A stretch of DNA of 64,000 bases from Chryseobacterium gleum (GCF_900636535.1 NZ_LR134289.1:3923001-3987000), one strand, 5' to 3'. Positions 16,907 to 26,976 are shown, counted from the first letter of the stretch. Notes: generated by a model from the letters alone, not told the origin. Program-made: numbers and translations.

Positions 16907-18844
16907 ATGAAGTACATCCTTTTCATACTCTTCTCTTTAAGTTTTGTAGCCAGGGCTCAGGTCGTAAATAAAGCCGATGTGAAGCAACCCAAAAAACAAG
17001 ACACGCTGGTGATAGACTCCGGGAAAAAAGATTCTCTGAAAATTTTCAAGCCTACGATTAATGATTACCAGTATCAGACTCAGTTTTCTGAAAAGAAAGT
17101 TTTTGATACCGTAATGACTTTTGATAAAACATACATTTTTTCACAGCAAAATAATAAAGATAACTTTGGGAGAGTACAGCCTGCCAATATTGGTTCGGGG
17201 TTCAATCCTCTTATTTTTGAAGTGAACGACGAGCAAAATCTTTCCTTACTGCCTTCCAATAAATCTTACATGATCATTGGTGCCAACGATGTGAAGTATT
17301 ATGACGTAAAAACACCTACCGCATCATTTATTTATCATAATGCAATGCGTAACGGTGCAGCTCTGAAATCTACTTATACCCAGAATATAGGAAAGAGATT
17401 CAATTTTGCTCTTGAATACATGGGGCTACGTTCTCAGGGACTTTACAGAAATTCATTAGCGGCGAATAACAATACCTTATTTTCTGGACACTATGTTTCA
17501 AAAAGCGGGAATTATGAGCTTTTTGCCCACTATCTTCACCAGAATGTAAACAATCAGGAAAGTGGTGGTATTACTGAAGATAATCTGTTTCAGAGTGGTG
17601 ACAGCAATTATAGCAACAGACAAAATGCTCAGGTAAGTTTAGCCTCTTCCAGCTCTCAGTTTTCTTACAGAAGATACTATCTTAGTCACCAGTTTACTCC
17701 ATTCAATGCTGAAAAGTTTCCTTTCAGTATAAGGCATACTATTTCTCATCAGGGAAATAAATATTATTATAACCAGACAACTCCTGAAGCATATTGGTAT
17801 AGTGCTCCTACAGATTTGGTGAATGGCTTTCCGCTGACAACCAAAAAATATTCTGAAAATTTCAGCAATACGGTAAGCCTGATCTTTAATAATGAAAAAT
17901 TCAAACTGGATGCAGGTGTGCGTTATCAGATCATTAAGTTTGGGGTAACAGATATTGCGTCTATTAATAATGGATTTCCTTTCCCAAATGAACTTAAAGA
18001 AAACAGAATTGGTGCTGTAGGAAATCTGCAGGTAAAACTTTGGGATAAAATTCAATTGAATTCATTCCTGGAATTCTCAAACGGAAGCCAGTTTAAAAGC
18101 TATCTGAAAACAACCAACAATCTGAAATTTGAACCTGTTAAAGATTATTTCGTTAATGCTAAGGTGAATTTCCAAAGTGCATATCCATCATTTAATTACT
18201 TATTAAATACTTCCGTTTATAACAATTTCAACTATTATCTTGAAAATGCGAAGAACCAATCTGTCATGGAAGTGGGAGGAAGTATCAACTTGAAATGGTT
18301 TAAAACTGAAATTTTTGCCAATTACTTCAGGATCGATAACTATACTTACTTTGACAGCAACGGAGACCCGAAGCAAAGTGATAATTCTGTAAATATTTCT
18401 CAGATTGGAGGAGATGCGACGTTCAGTTTCAATAAATTCCATTTGAATACAAGATTACACTTCCAGAATACTTTAACTAACAAAGAACTACTTCCGTTAC
18501 CAAGCTTTGTTGGTAGAGCTAATTTCTTCTACCAGACACAAGCGTTTAAAAAAGCAGCAGAAATTCAGGCTGGTGTTAAAGTATATTACTTCTCTAAATT
18601 CGCTTCAAGAGAATATTTCCCTATTCTTAACGAATATATTCTTCCAAGAGCAGATTCATTTTCAATTGGAGGACAGCCTATTGCCGATATTTATATTAAT
18701 ATGAAAGTGAAAAAAATGTTCTTTTTCATAGAAGGTCAGCAGATCGGGACTGTTATTTCCAATAACAAAGCATACGCATTTCCACATTATCCGGTATATG
18801 ATTTCAGATTGAACATCGGGATCGTGTGGTATTTGTTCAACTAA
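16907..18844 (+). CDS. Putative porin (Porin_10 family)
   Basis: A 645-residue outer-membrane protein with a signal peptide (MKYILFILFSLSFVARAQ). A Lys/Asp-rich linker is followed by long alternating hydrophobic/aromatic strands typical of a beta-barrel, ending in a terminal strand DFRLNIGIVWYLFN. The block DTVMTFDKTYIFSQQNNKDNFG near residue 70 and the overall length fit the Bacteroidota putative porin family (Pfam Porin_10). A TATTTTTG -7-like element lies at 16882-16889, without a good -33. The next gene, bshC, begins 12 bp after the stop. Substrate is unknown. Confidence 0.85.
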   Translation: MKYILFILFSLSFVARAQVVNKADVKQPKKQDTLVIDSGKKDSLKIFKPTINDYQYQTQFSEKKVFDTVMTFDKTYIFSQQNNKDNFGRVQPANIGSGFNPLIFEVNDEQNLSLLPSNKSYMIIGANDVKYYDVKTPTASFIYHNAMRNGAALKSTYTQNIGKRFNFALEYMGLRSQGLYRNSLAANNNTLFSGHYVSKSGNYELFAHYLHQNVNNQESGGITEDNLFQSGDSNYSNRQNAQVSLASSSSQFSYRRYYLSHQFTPFNAEKFPFSIRHTISHQGNKYYYNQTTPEAYWYSAPTDLVNGFPLTTKKYSENFSNTVSLIFNNEKFKLDAGVRYQIIKFGVTDIASINNGFPFPNELKENRIGAVGNLQVKLWDKIQLNSFLEFSNGSQFKSYLKTTNNLKFEPVKDYFVNAKVNFQSAYPSFNYLLNTSVYNNFNYYLENAKNQSVMEVGGSINLKWFKTEIFANYFRIDNYTYFDSNGDPKQSDNSVNISQIGGDATFSFNKFHLNTRLHFQNTLTNKELLPLPSFVGRANFFYQTQAFKKAAEIQAGVKVYYFSKFASREYFPILNEYILPRADSFSIGGQPIADIYINMKVKKMFFFIEGQQIGTVISNNKAYAFPHYPVYDFRLNIGIVWYLFN

Positions 18845-18856
18845 AAACTGTACAGG

Positions 18857-20443
18857 TTGAAAACAATTAATAAAATATCATTTAACGATATAGAAAGCAT
18901 TCCTCAATTAGTAAAAGATTTTTTAAATCAGAAAATCGAAGGTTTTGAAAATAATACATTTTCCTTAGAGCATTTCAGGCAGCAGATTCATCTGAAAAAA
19001 GATTCTTTCGCATCAGAGAAGAGAAATATTTTAGCTGAAGTATTCGAAAGCCAGTTAACAAGCCTTTCTCTTTCTGCAAGGCAGAAAGAAAACCTTGAGA
19101 ATCTTAAATTGCCCAACACATTTACCATTACGACAGGGCATCAGCTGAACCTGTTTTCAGGGCCTGTTTTCTTTGTATATAAAATTCTTCAGACCATTAA
19201 GACATGTACTTATCTGAAAGAAAATTTTCCGGATTTTAATTTTGTTCCGATGTACTGGATGGCTTCGGAAGATCATGACTTTGCAGAGATCAATCATTTT
19301 AAAACCGAAAATAACTATTACGAAACCAATGAAAAATCGGGAGGCCCGGTAGGACGAATTGAAATCAGTGATACCTATTTTATTTCTGAATTTGAAAAAG
19401 AATTCAAAGATTCTATTTTCGGTACGGAACTTATCCTGATGATGAAGGAAGCTTACAAACAGGGAAACACGTTGACGGAAGCTATTAAAATCCTTGTCAA
19501 TCGTCTTTTTTCAGAATTCGGGCTTTTGATTCTGGATGGAGATTCCGTGGAACTTAAAAATCAGATGAAGGAGATTTTTAAAGATGAGCTTCTTCATTTC
19601 AGTTTACATCAAGCTTCTGAAGCTAAAGTGAATTTTCTTACAGAAAAATATGGTAAGGTTCAGGTAAATCCCCGTGAAATAAACCTTTTTTACCTTTCTG
19701 AAACCAGAGACAGAATTGAATTTGACGGACAAAAATATATCATTGTAGATAAAGGAATTCACTTTACAGAAGAAGAAATTCTGACGGAGTTGGAAAATCA
19801 TCCTGAAAAATTCAGTCCGAATGCTTTGATGCGGCCGGTATATCAGGAAAATGTACTTCCTAATCTGGCTTATATCGGAGGAAATGCCGAAATTATGTAT
19901 TGGCTGGAGTTGAAAGATTACTTCTTAAAAATCAACACTCCCTTTCCGATCCTTATTCCAAGAAACTCTATGCTTTTTCTGAAAGAAAAAACTCTGGGGA
20001 AAATTGAGAAATTGGATCTGAAAATAGAAGATTTCTTTCACAATTTTACGGTTTTGACTAATCAGAAGATTTTAAAAGATAGTCTCATTTTACAATTACT
20101 GGAAGAAAAAGAAGAATTGCTGGTTAGTAATTTTTCAGCATTGAAGGCTGCGGCAGAAACTACTGAGAAATCTTTCGGAAATATGGTGAAAGCAGAAGAA
20201 GTACGACAGTTGAAATCATTTAAAAGAATGAAAAAACGCTTGCTTCATGCCGAAAAAATAAAACAGAATGAATTGCTGGAAAGACTTGAAAATCTGTTTT
20301 TAGATGTTCACCCGGCTAAAACATGGCAGGAAAGGGTGTATAACTTTAGCGTATTCTTTTCAGATTATGGCTATTCATGGCTTGAAAATTGTTTGGAAGA
20401 AATGGTGGTTCAAGATTCCAAATTAATAATTGTTGCCATTTAA
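18857..20443 (+). CDS. bshC: Bacillithiol biosynthesis cysteine-adding enzyme BshC
   Basis: It is believed to add cysteine to glucosaminyl-malate, the last step of bacillithiol synthesis in the cytoplasm. The 528-residue length matches the family. Diagnostic blocks are TTGHQLNLFSGPVFFVYKI (about residues 94-112), PMYWMASEDHDFAEINHF, the NALMRPVYQENVLPNLAYIGG segment and a C-terminal coiled coil. The start codon is TTG at 18857; no in-frame ATG exists before the conserved core, so TTG is well supported. It lies 12 bp from the porin stop and probably shares its transcript. bshA and bshB are not in the window. Confidence 0.95.
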   Translation: MKTINKISFNDIESIPQLVKDFLNQKIEGFENNTFSLEHFRQQIHLKKDSFASEKRNILAEVFESQLTSLSLSARQKENLENLKLPNTFTITTGHQLNLFSGPVFFVYKILQTIKTCTYLKENFPDFNFVPMYWMASEDHDFAEINHFKTENNYYETNEKSGGPVGRIEISDTYFISEFEKEFKDSIFGTELILMMKEAYKQGNTLTEAIKILVNRLFSEFGLLILDGDSVELKNQMKEIFKDELLHFSLHQASEAKVNFLTEKYGKVQVNPREINLFYLSETRDRIEFDGQKYIIVDKGIHFTEEEILTELENHPEKFSPNALMRPVYQENVLPNLAYIGGNAEIMYWLELKDYFLKINTPFPILIPRNSMLFLKEKTLGKIEKLDLKIEDFFHNFTVLTNQKILKDSLILQLLEEKEELLVSNFSALKAAAETTEKSFGNMVKAEEVRQLKSFKRMKKRLLHAEKIKQNELLERLENLFLDVHPAKTWQERVYNFSVFFSDYGYSWLENCLEEMVVQDSKLIIVAI

Positions 20444-20462
20444 TTTTAAAGAAGTATTTTTG
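20433..20462 (+). promoter_or_regulatory. Predicted promoter for the LysM protein gene
   Basis: TTG at 20433-20435, a 19-nt spacer and TATTTTTG at 20455-20462 fit the Bacteroidota consensus. The -33 element lies inside the end of bshC. Confidence 0.55.
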
Positions 20463-20481
20463 TAAATTATAATTATCGAAT

Positions 20482-22452
20482 ATGATAAAGAGGTTTTTTA
20501 TTCTATCCAGTTTATGTATGGTTTTGGGAGTTTCAGCCCAGAAATCACATACGGTTGTGCAAGGTGACAATCCTTACAACATTGCAAAAAAGTATGGAAT
20601 GACTGTAGATGAATTGCTGAAGCTAAACCCAAAACATAAAGATGGCAAACTGGCGATCGGAGATGTTTTAACCATAAAATCAGATAAAGCAGCCACTCCG
20701 GTTGTGACAAAATCAGCTCCGGCAGAAAAAGTAACTTCAAACACAAGTGCTTCTGCTTTAGGTAAAATTGTTTTACTTCCAAAGCAAACCATCTATGGTA
20801 TTACAAAGCAATACAGAATTTCTGAAACGGATTTGAGAAAACTGAATCCTGAACTCGATTCTCATATGAAAATCGGAGATGAAATTACCTTACCTCTTGC
20901 CAGTATTAAGAAATATGGTGGTGAACAACAGGCAGTAGCAGTAGGAAAGCATGCTGAACCTGCTGTAGAAAAAAATATAACTACGATTACGCCTACAACG
21001 GTTACCACTGCTGTGGAAGGAGAATCTTATGTCATCCAGTCAAAAGATAATTATTACAGAATCACAAAACAGTTTGGTATCAGCCAGCAGGATCTTTTCG
21101 CTTTAAATCCCGGATTGGAAGAAAAAGGACTTAAGCCTGGTGATACAATTAAAGTAAAAACATCCAATACTAACAATACAAATACTGACGCCGCTGCTGA
21201 ACCGGCCAATCCAAAAGCAAAAATGGATTCCGGAAACGAAAAATCAACAACCTCTTCCAATGTTGTAGCGGGAGATGATTACGTTACCTATACCGTGCAG
21301 CAGGGAGACACTGTTTTCTCTATTGTTAACAAATTTGGAGTGTCTATAGATGAGCTTATTGCTCTGAACCCGGATCTTTCACATGGTTTGAAAACCGGAA
21401 TGGTTTTGAAAATTAAAAAACAAGATGCGGCATACGTAAAGAAAAATGGTGATGCCTTAAGTGTCATCTTAATGCTTCCTTTCGGATACAGTACCAACGA
21501 AACTCAGTACAGAGGAATGGCACTAGACTTTTTAACAGGAGCTAAACTTGCCATTGAAAGAAATGCAAGAGGAGGACAAAAGCTGGATATTAAAGTAGTA
21601 GACTCAGGAAATGAAGCTTCATTTAAAAATTCTCTTACGCAGATCAATCCTGATAATACAGACCTTATTATCGGACCCTTCTTTAAATCAAACGTAATTG
21701 ATGTTCTTGATTTTACAAAAAATCAGAAAATCCCGGTAGTAGCACCATTTGCCAACACTCCGGAACTCTATAATTACAGTAACCTTATTATCGTAGAAAC
21801 CAATAATCAGACGTATGCTGATAAAATTGTAGAAGAGGTAAAAGGAATCTATTCAGATCAGAAAATATATGTAGTGGCAGATGCCAAGAAAGAAAATGCC
21901 AATTATATCAAGGCAGGACTTGAAAAAGCAGTAAAAAATCCTAATATTATTATAGTTAATTCTCCGGCAGATATTCAGCTGGACCAGAATATGATGACAG
22001 GACAGTCTGCTCCGGTTATTGCTATTCTGGCAAATGATGATAATGCAGTAGGGGATGCTTTTGCCAACAGAATCATTGCTATTTCTAAAGAAGTTCAGGG
22101 AGTGAAGGCTTTCAGTATGTTCTACGCTCCGGTTTTTGAGAAGAAAGTGGATGAATTAAGCCAGGCAAATCTGGTTTATCTGATGGATAGAAAAATCAAT
22201 ACAGATGGTAGCTTTGAAAAAGAAATTCTGGCTGCCTATAAGAGCAAATACTGTAAAACTCCGCCAAAATATGCTATCGTAGGTTTTGATGTAGTAAATG
22301 ACATGTTAACCAGAGAAAATAAAAAAGGAGAAATCTTTAAACAAATGAATAAAGTGCAGACTCAGCTTGCTACCAAATTTGAGTTTGTAAAATCCAAAGC
22401 TAACGGTGCTTATGTAAATACAGGTTACAGAGTAATCAGGTTAGTACCATAA
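20482..22452 (+). CDS. Four-LysM protein with a periplasmic-binding-protein-like domain
   Basis: A 656-residue exported protein (signal peptide MIKRFFILSSLCMVLGVSAQ). It carries four LysM peptidoglycan-binding modules at about residues 23-66, 95-139, 180-226 and 268-315; the clearest reads YTVQQGDTVFSIVNKFGV. From about residue 325 a type 1 periplasmic-binding-protein-like fold follows (SVILMLPFGYSTNETQYRGM, DLIIGPFFKSNVIDVL, KIPVVAPFANTPELY). This resembles the ligand-binding domain of branched-chain amino-acid receptors and of the LpoA-type lipoproteins that stimulate penicillin-binding proteins. I infer a cell-wall-anchored envelope protein. It is followed by fabD, which has its own -7-like element (TATATTTG, 22495-22502). 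Confidence 0.88.
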   Translation: MIKRFFILSSLCMVLGVSAQKSHTVVQGDNPYNIAKKYGMTVDELLKLNPKHKDGKLAIGDVLTIKSDKAATPVVTKSAPAEKVTSNTSASALGKIVLLPKQTIYGITKQYRISETDLRKLNPELDSHMKIGDEITLPLASIKKYGGEQQAVAVGKHAEPAVEKNITTITPTTVTTAVEGESYVIQSKDNYYRITKQFGISQQDLFALNPGLEEKGLKPGDTIKVKTSNTNNTNTDAAAEPANPKAKMDSGNEKSTTSSNVVAGDDYVTYTVQQGDTVFSIVNKFGVSIDELIALNPDLSHGLKTGMVLKIKKQDAAYVKKNGDALSVILMLPFGYSTNETQYRGMALDFLTGAKLAIERNARGGQKLDIKVVDSGNEASFKNSLTQINPDNTDLIIGPFFKSNVIDVLDFTKNQKIPVVAPFANTPELYNYSNLIIVETNNQTYADKIVEEVKGIYSDQKIYVVADAKKENANYIKAGLEKAVKNPNIIIVNSPADIQLDQNMMTGQSAPVIAILANDDNAVGDAFANRIIAISKEVQGVKAFSMFYAPVFEKKVDELSQANLVYLMDRKINTDGSFEKEILAAYKSKYCKTPPKYAIVGFDVVNDMLTRENKKGEIFKQMNKVQTQLATKFEFVKSKANGAYVNTGYRVIRLVP

Positions 22453-22522
22453 ATGATTCATAGCACTTAAAACGAATATTGTTAACATTATAGTTATATT
22501 TGCATAATATTTAATTCAATAC

Positions 22523-23398
22523 ATGAAAGCACTTGTATTTCCAGGGCAGGGTTCTCAGTTCGTAGGAATGGGAAAAGAATTGTATGATTCTAGAAAAGAT
22601 ATTAAAGATCTGATGGAATCTGCCAATGAAATTTTAGGTTTCGATATTCTTTCCATTATGTTTAACGGAACAGATGCGGATCTTAAGAAAACAGAGGTTA
22701 CCCAGCCTTCTATATTTATACATTCAGTAGCAGCATTAAAAGCCGTAAATGGCCTTGGTGCTGAAATGGTAGCAGGACACTCTTTAGGAGAGTTTTCAGC
22801 TTTGGTAGCCAACGGGGTTTTATCCTTTGATGATGGTTTGAAATTAGTTTCCGAAAGAGCAAAAGCTATGCAGGAGGCTTGCGATGCAAATCCAAGTTCT
22901 ATGGCGGCAATCTTAGGATTAGACGATGCAAAAGTTGAAGAAATCTGCGCACAGATCAGCGGTATTGTTGTTCCTGCAAATTATAACTGTCCGGGACAAT
23001 TGGTAATTTCAGGAGAAACACCGGCAGTAGAAGAAGCTTGTGCAAAGTTGAAAGAAGCAGGAGCAAAAAGAGCTTTACTTTTACCGGTAAACGGAGCTTT
23101 CCATTCACCATTGATGCAGCCTGCACAGGAAAGACTGGCGGCAGCGATCGAAAAAACCAAATTCAGAAAAGCAACGATTCCTGTATATCAGAATATCACT
23201 ACGACAGCTGTAACAAATCCTGATGAGATCAAACAAAATCTGATTGATCAGCTTACAGGTCCTGTAAAATGGACACAATCTGTTCAGAATATGATTAAAG
23301 ACGGTGCGTCTAACTTCGTAGAAGTAGGGCCAGGGAAAACCCTTCAGGGATTAATCAAGAAAATTGACGGATCAGTAGAAGCAACTTCTGCAATCTAA
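22523..23398 (+). CDS. fabD: Malonyl CoA-acyl carrier protein transacylase FabD
   Basis: It transfers malonyl from CoA to acyl carrier protein, feeding fatty acid synthesis in the cytoplasm. The 291-residue length is typical. The N-terminal FPGQGSQFVGMGKEL, the nucleophile elbow GHSLGEFSAL (Ser87 by my count) and the catalytic histidine segment NGAFHSPLMQPA are present. The conserved GPVKWTQSVQNM and FVEVGPGKTLQGL close the protein. The following GHMP kinase gene starts 10 bp after the stop. Confidence 0.97.
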   Translation: MKALVFPGQGSQFVGMGKELYDSRKDIKDLMESANEILGFDILSIMFNGTDADLKKTEVTQPSIFIHSVAALKAVNGLGAEMVAGHSLGEFSALVANGVLSFDDGLKLVSERAKAMQEACDANPSSMAAILGLDDAKVEEICAQISGIVVPANYNCPGQLVISGETPAVEEACAKLKEAGAKRALLLPVNGAFHSPLMQPAQERLAAAIEKTKFRKATIPVYQNITTTAVTNPDEIKQNLIDQLTGPVKWTQSVQNMIKDGASNFVEVGPGKTLQGLIKKIDGSVEATSAI

Positions 23399-23408
23399 TA
23401 AAAAATAT

Positions 23409-24314
23409 ATGAACGCGATATTTTCACCGGGCAAGCTTATGCTTACTTCAGAATATTTCGCAATTGATGGAGCTCTTGTCTTAGCGGTACCTACCAGGCT
23501 GGGACAAGAGTTTTTCTTTGAAGAAAAAGAAGATGGAAAATCTCTTATTCTTTGGGAAGCTTATCATCAGAATACATTATGGCTAAAAGCTGTCATTGAT
23601 TATCAAACATGGCAGATTCTGGAAACCAATATTCCATCAAGCGCTGAATTTATTACGAAAACATTGAAGAATGTTCAGCAGCTTTCCCATACTAAATTCA
23701 AAACTAACTTTACTTACCATTTAAAAACCAACCTTCAATTTCCCGCAGACTATGGTTTGGGAAGCAGTTCTACCCTGATGACCAATCTTGCGGAATGGGC
23801 GGAGATTGATCCTTTTTATCTGAATACGATAAGCCTGGGAGGAAGTGGATATGATATTGCGGTTGCAAAAGAAAAATCTGCAGTTCTTTTCCAAAGTAAA
23901 CCTGAGATTAAATATGAAAAGGTAAACTTTAATCCTTCTTTTAAAAATGAACTGATTTTTATCCACTTAAATCAGAAACAGGACAGCCGGGAAGGAATCA
24001 GTTTTTACAAATCAAAAAAGAAGTCTCCGGAACTGGTAAATGAATTTTCGGAAATCACAAAGAAAATAATGTTATGCAATGAATTGGAAACTTTTTCCGA
24101 ATTAATGATGATTCATGAGCGAAAAATAGCGGATTTTCTTGAAATTCTCACAGTTAAAGAGAGATTGTTCTCAGATTGTCCTTCATTTGTCAAAAGTTTA
24201 GGCGCATGGGGCGGAGATTTTGTGATGAGTGCCAAATTTGGGGACTATAAGAACTATTTTTGGGAGAAAGGTTTTCCTGCTGTTTTTGAATGGTCTGAAA
24301 TAATTAGTTCATAA
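23409..24314 (+). CDS. GYDIA-family GHMP kinase
   Basis: A 301-residue GHMP-superfamily small-molecule kinase. The N-terminal SPGKLMLTSEYFAIDGALVLA fits the usual GHMP substrate segment. The ATP-binding motif is DYGLGSSSTLMTNL (about residues 116-129). The segment LGGSGYDIAVAKEKSAV carries the GYDIA signature that names this family. Mevalonate kinases are relatives, and a role in the mevalonate/isoprenoid pathway has been suggested by family resemblance, but the substrate is not established. The C-terminal GAWGGDFVMSA corresponds to the third GHMP motif. It is tightly linked to fabD. Confidence 0.88.
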   Translation: MNAIFSPGKLMLTSEYFAIDGALVLAVPTRLGQEFFFEEKEDGKSLILWEAYHQNTLWLKAVIDYQTWQILETNIPSSAEFITKTLKNVQQLSHTKFKTNFTYHLKTNLQFPADYGLGSSSTLMTNLAEWAEIDPFYLNTISLGGSGYDIAVAKEKSAVLFQSKPEIKYEKVNFNPSFKNELIFIHLNQKQDSREGISFYKSKKKSPELVNEFSEITKKIMLCNELETFSELMMIHERKIADFLEILTVKERLFSDCPSFVKSLGAWGGDFVMSAKFGDYKNYFWEKGFPAVFEWSEIISS

Positions 24315-24441
24315 TCAGTAATTTACAAAACCGTTTTTTTGTTTGCCATTCTGACTTATATCAGTATATTTAAACCACCTTTAACAAATAATTAATATTA
24401 TTTTTGTTGAAAGCAATAAAGAAATAGAAAATATAAGTAAA

Positions 24442-26058
24442 ATGAAAAACACTAAAATCATCCAGGATTTAGAGAAATTAGGGATTAAAGGAAACTATGA
24501 AGTAGTGTATAATCCTTCTTATGAAGAATTATATCAGGCTGAAGTTTCTCCTGAAAATCAGGGGTTTGAGAAAGCTGAGCTTACAGAATCAGGCGCAGTA
24601 TCAGTAAAAACAGGAATTTTCACAGGTCGTTCACCTAAAGACAGATATATTGTTCAGGATGATGTTACAAGAGATACTATTTTCTGGGATGGTAAAGTAA
24701 ATTTACCTACAACCGCGGAAATTTTCGGGTCTTGTAAAGAACTAGTGATGAATCAGCTTTCCGAAGCTAAGAAAATTTATGTTGTAGATGCTTTCTGTGG
24801 TACGAATGCAGATACACGACTTAAGGTAAGATTTATTGTTGAAGTAGCATGGCAGGCGCATTTTGTTACCAACATGTTCATCCGTCCTTCTCACTATGAG
24901 CTTGAAAACTTCGGTGAGCCGGATTTCACAGTAATCAACGGGTCAAAAACTACCAACCCGAACTGGGAAGCTCAGGGATTAAATTCTGAGAACTTCATCA
25001 TGTTCAACCTTACTGAAAAACTACAGATCATCGGAGGTACATGGTATGGAGGTGAGATGAAAAAAGGGATGTTCGCAATGATGAACTACTATCTTCCATT
25101 AAAGGGTATGGCTTCAATGCACTGTTCCGCTAACGTAGGGGAAAAAGGTGATGTAGCTTTATTCTTTGGTCTTTCAGGAACTGGTAAAACAACTTTATCA
25201 GCAGATCCTAAGAGATATCTTATCGGTGATGACGAGCACGGATGGGATAACAACGGAGTATTCAACTATGAGGGCGGATGCTACGCTAAAGTTATCGACT
25301 TATCTGCAGAAAAGGAACCGGATATTTTCGCTGCCATCAAGAGAGATGCGCTTCTTGAAAATGTTGTGGTGAACAATGGAGTAGCAGATTATACAGACGG
25401 ATCAATTACTGAAAATACAAGAGTTTCCTATCCAATCTATCATATCAACAAAATTGTATTACCTTCTAAAGCAGGTCACGCTAAGAAGATTGTTTACCTT
25501 TCAGCAGATGCATTCGGAGTACTTCCTCCGGTTTCTATTCTGAATGAAGATCAGGCTCAATACCACTTCCTTTGCGGATATACTTCCAAATTAGCCGGAA
25601 CAGAAAGAGGAATTACAGAACCAGAACCATCTTTCTCTCCTGCATTTGGCGAAGCATTCCTTACATTGCACCCAACAATGTATTCTAAAACATTGATCGG
25701 TAAAATGAAAGAACACGGAGCTAAAGCTTATTTGGTAAATACAGGTTGGAATGGTACCGGAAAGAGAATTTCTCTGAAAGATACGAGAGCAATTATCGAT
25801 TCAATCATCGACGGTTCTATTGACAATGCTCCTAAGACTCAGGTTCCGATCATGAACCTTGAAATTCCTACTGAATTGCCAAATGTTTCTGCAGGAATCT
25901 TAGATCCAAGAGATACGTATGAAAATGCTTCAGAATGGGAAGAGAAAGCAAAAGATCTTGCTTCAAGATATATCAAGAACTTTGAGCAGTACTGTGATAC
26001 TGAAGAAGGAAAGAAATTAGTTGCTTCAGGACCTCAATTGCAGGAACAGACTATCTAA
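24442..26058 (+). CDS. pckA: Phosphoenolpyruvate carboxykinase (ATP)
   Basis: It converts oxaloacetate plus ATP to phosphoenolpyruvate, the entry step of gluconeogenesis. The 538-residue protein has the family pattern [11 protein letters not shown] near residue 60, [20 protein letters not shown] and the P-loop [14 protein letters not shown]. It continues with the metal-binding block [22 protein letters not shown] and ends with the adenine-contact segment [28 protein letters not shown] -7-like element at 24399-24406 and a weaker TTTA upstream could drive it. It is monocistronic with a strong terminator. Confidence 0.98.
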   Translation: MKNTKIIQDLEKLGIKGNYEVVYNPSYEELYQAEVSPENQGFEKAELTESGAVSVKTGIFTGRSPKDRYIVQDDVTRDTIFWDGKVNLPTTAEIFGSCKELVMNQLSEAKKIYVVDAFCGTNADTRLKVRFIVEVAWQAHFVTNMFIRPSHYELENFGEPDFTVINGSKTTNPNWEAQGLNSENFIMFNLTEKLQIIGGTWYGGEMKKGMFAMMNYYLPLKGMASMHCSANVGEKGDVALFFGLSGTGKTTLSADPKRYLIGDDEHGWDNNGVFNYEGGCYAKVIDLSAEKEPDIFAAIKRDALLENVVVNNGVADYTDGSITENTRVSYPIYHINKIVLPSKAGHAKKIVYLSADAFGVLPPVSILNEDQAQYHFLCGYTSKLAGTERGITEPEPSFSPAFGEAFLTLHPTMYSKTLIGKMKEHGAKAYLVNTGWNGTGKRISLKDTRAIIDSIIDGSIDNAPKTQVPIMNLEIPTELPNVSAGILDPRDTYENASEWEEKAKDLASRYIKNFEQYCDTEEGKKLVASGPQLQEQTI

Positions 26059-26077
26059 TAGTTACCAATCAACATAC

Positions 26078-26106
26078 AAAAAGCCTCATCATTGATGAGG
26101 CTTTTT
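26078..26106 (+). terminator. Bidirectional terminator between pckA and aroQ
   Basis: AAAAAGCCTCATC (26078-26090) and GATGAGGCTTTTT (26094-26106) form a perfect 13-bp stem with a 3-nt loop and T/A runs on both sides. Confidence 0.92.
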
Positions 26107-26226
26107 ATTTTTTAGTAATAGGAGTATTTTATTGAAATAAATTTGATTCTTTATTCATAAATTATTCTCCTGTATGCATAATTATCTATGAGAATCAGTG
26201 CGATCTGTGGGAATATAAGCGAAAAA

Positions 26227-26634
26227 TCACTTCAAGCTTAATAAAGCTAGTCTATATCCATCCATCCCAAAACCAGATAAAACAGCATCCGTATTAGCTG
26301 CTGTTACAGATTTTTGCCTGAATTCTTCTCTTTGATAGATATTGCTGATATGAACTTCAATCTTGGGTTTACGAATATTCTTTAAACAATCCGCAATCGC
26401 ATAAGAATAATGGGTATAAGCTCCCGGATTAATAATTATAGCATCAAAATCATCTTCCTGAAGTCTGTTGATAAGTTCCCCTTCAATATTGGACTGATAA
26501 TATTTTAATTCGTGAGAGTGAAATTCGGTTTTTAAAATTTCCAAATAACTCTCCATAGAAATGCTTCCATAGATTTCCGGCTCTCTGGTACCTAAAAGGT
26601 TAAGATTTGGTCCGTTTATAATTAAAACTTTCAT
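26227..26634 (-). CDS. aroQ: 3-dehydroquinate dehydratase, type II
   Basis: It catalyses the third step of the shikimate pathway, 3-dehydroquinate to 3-dehydroshikimate. The 135-residue length is slightly short but normal for the flavodoxin-like type II enzyme. The N-terminal INGPNLNLLGTREPEIYG includes the Asn/Arg/Tyr active-site segment. NPGAYTHYSYAIADCL and the histidine block KIEVHISNIYQREEFR are also present. The C-terminal GFGMDGYRLALLSL is typical. It is convergent with pckA and divergent from the riboswitch-controlled SusC gene. Confidence 0.97.
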   Translation of the reverse strand: MKVLIINGPNLNLLGTREPEIYGSISMESYLEILKTEFHSHELKYYQSNIEGELINRLQEDDFDAIIINPGAYTHYSYAIADCLKNIRKPKIEVHISNIYQREEFRQKSVTAANTDAVLSGFGMDGYRLALLSLK

Positions 26635-26825
26635 ACTATAAAATTAAAAAGTTTTTCCAATAAAATCACATAGAAATTAAACTGTGCTGAATTTTTACAT
26701 TATTGAATTATTAATAATGATATTTGTCATGTTTGAAAATAGTGTAACTGCTATAACTCCTTACTGTAATGGGTTTTATTAAAATTTTATGTTAATTATT
26801 AAAAATTTATCATTAAATATTAATC

Positions 26826-26863
26826 AGTCTACTTGTTTTGTAGACTAAAAGTTTTTAGCTTTG
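26826..26863 (+). promoter_or_regulatory. Promoter with overlapping palindrome upstream of the SAM riboswitch
   Basis: A TTG at 26833-26835, a 20-nt spacer and TAGCTTTG at 26856-26863 fit the Bacteroidota consensus. AGTCTAC (26826-26832) and GTAGACT (26840-26846) form a perfect 7-bp inverted repeat with a 7-nt centre that contains the -33 element, so a bound protein would block sigma. Confidence 0.5.
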
Positions 26864-26878
26864 CAACCATATTTCGAT

Positions 26879-26976
26879 CGGCTTATAAAGAAAGATGGAG
26901 GGAACTGACCCCGTGAAATCTTAACAACCTACCCGTGCAAGGTGTTACATTCAGCCTTTTATGGAAAAATAAGCAT
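26879..26976 (+). ncRNA. SAM-I family riboswitch (S box)
   Basis: The sequence follows the SAM-I consensus: CTTAT plus an A-rich turn, GGAGGGAACTGACCC, GTGAAATCTTAACAACC and GCAAGGTGTTA. P1 forms from GCTTAT (26881-26886) and ATAAGC (26969-26974); AAGAT and ATCTT close P2. The aptamer binds S-adenosylmethionine and normally switches off methionine or SAM supply genes when SAM is high. A hairpin, CCCTTTGC (27000-27007) with GCAAAGGG (27018-27025), lies just downstream and is the likely expression platform. The controlled gene is a SusC transporter that starts 82 bp after the aptamer. Confidence 0.92.
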
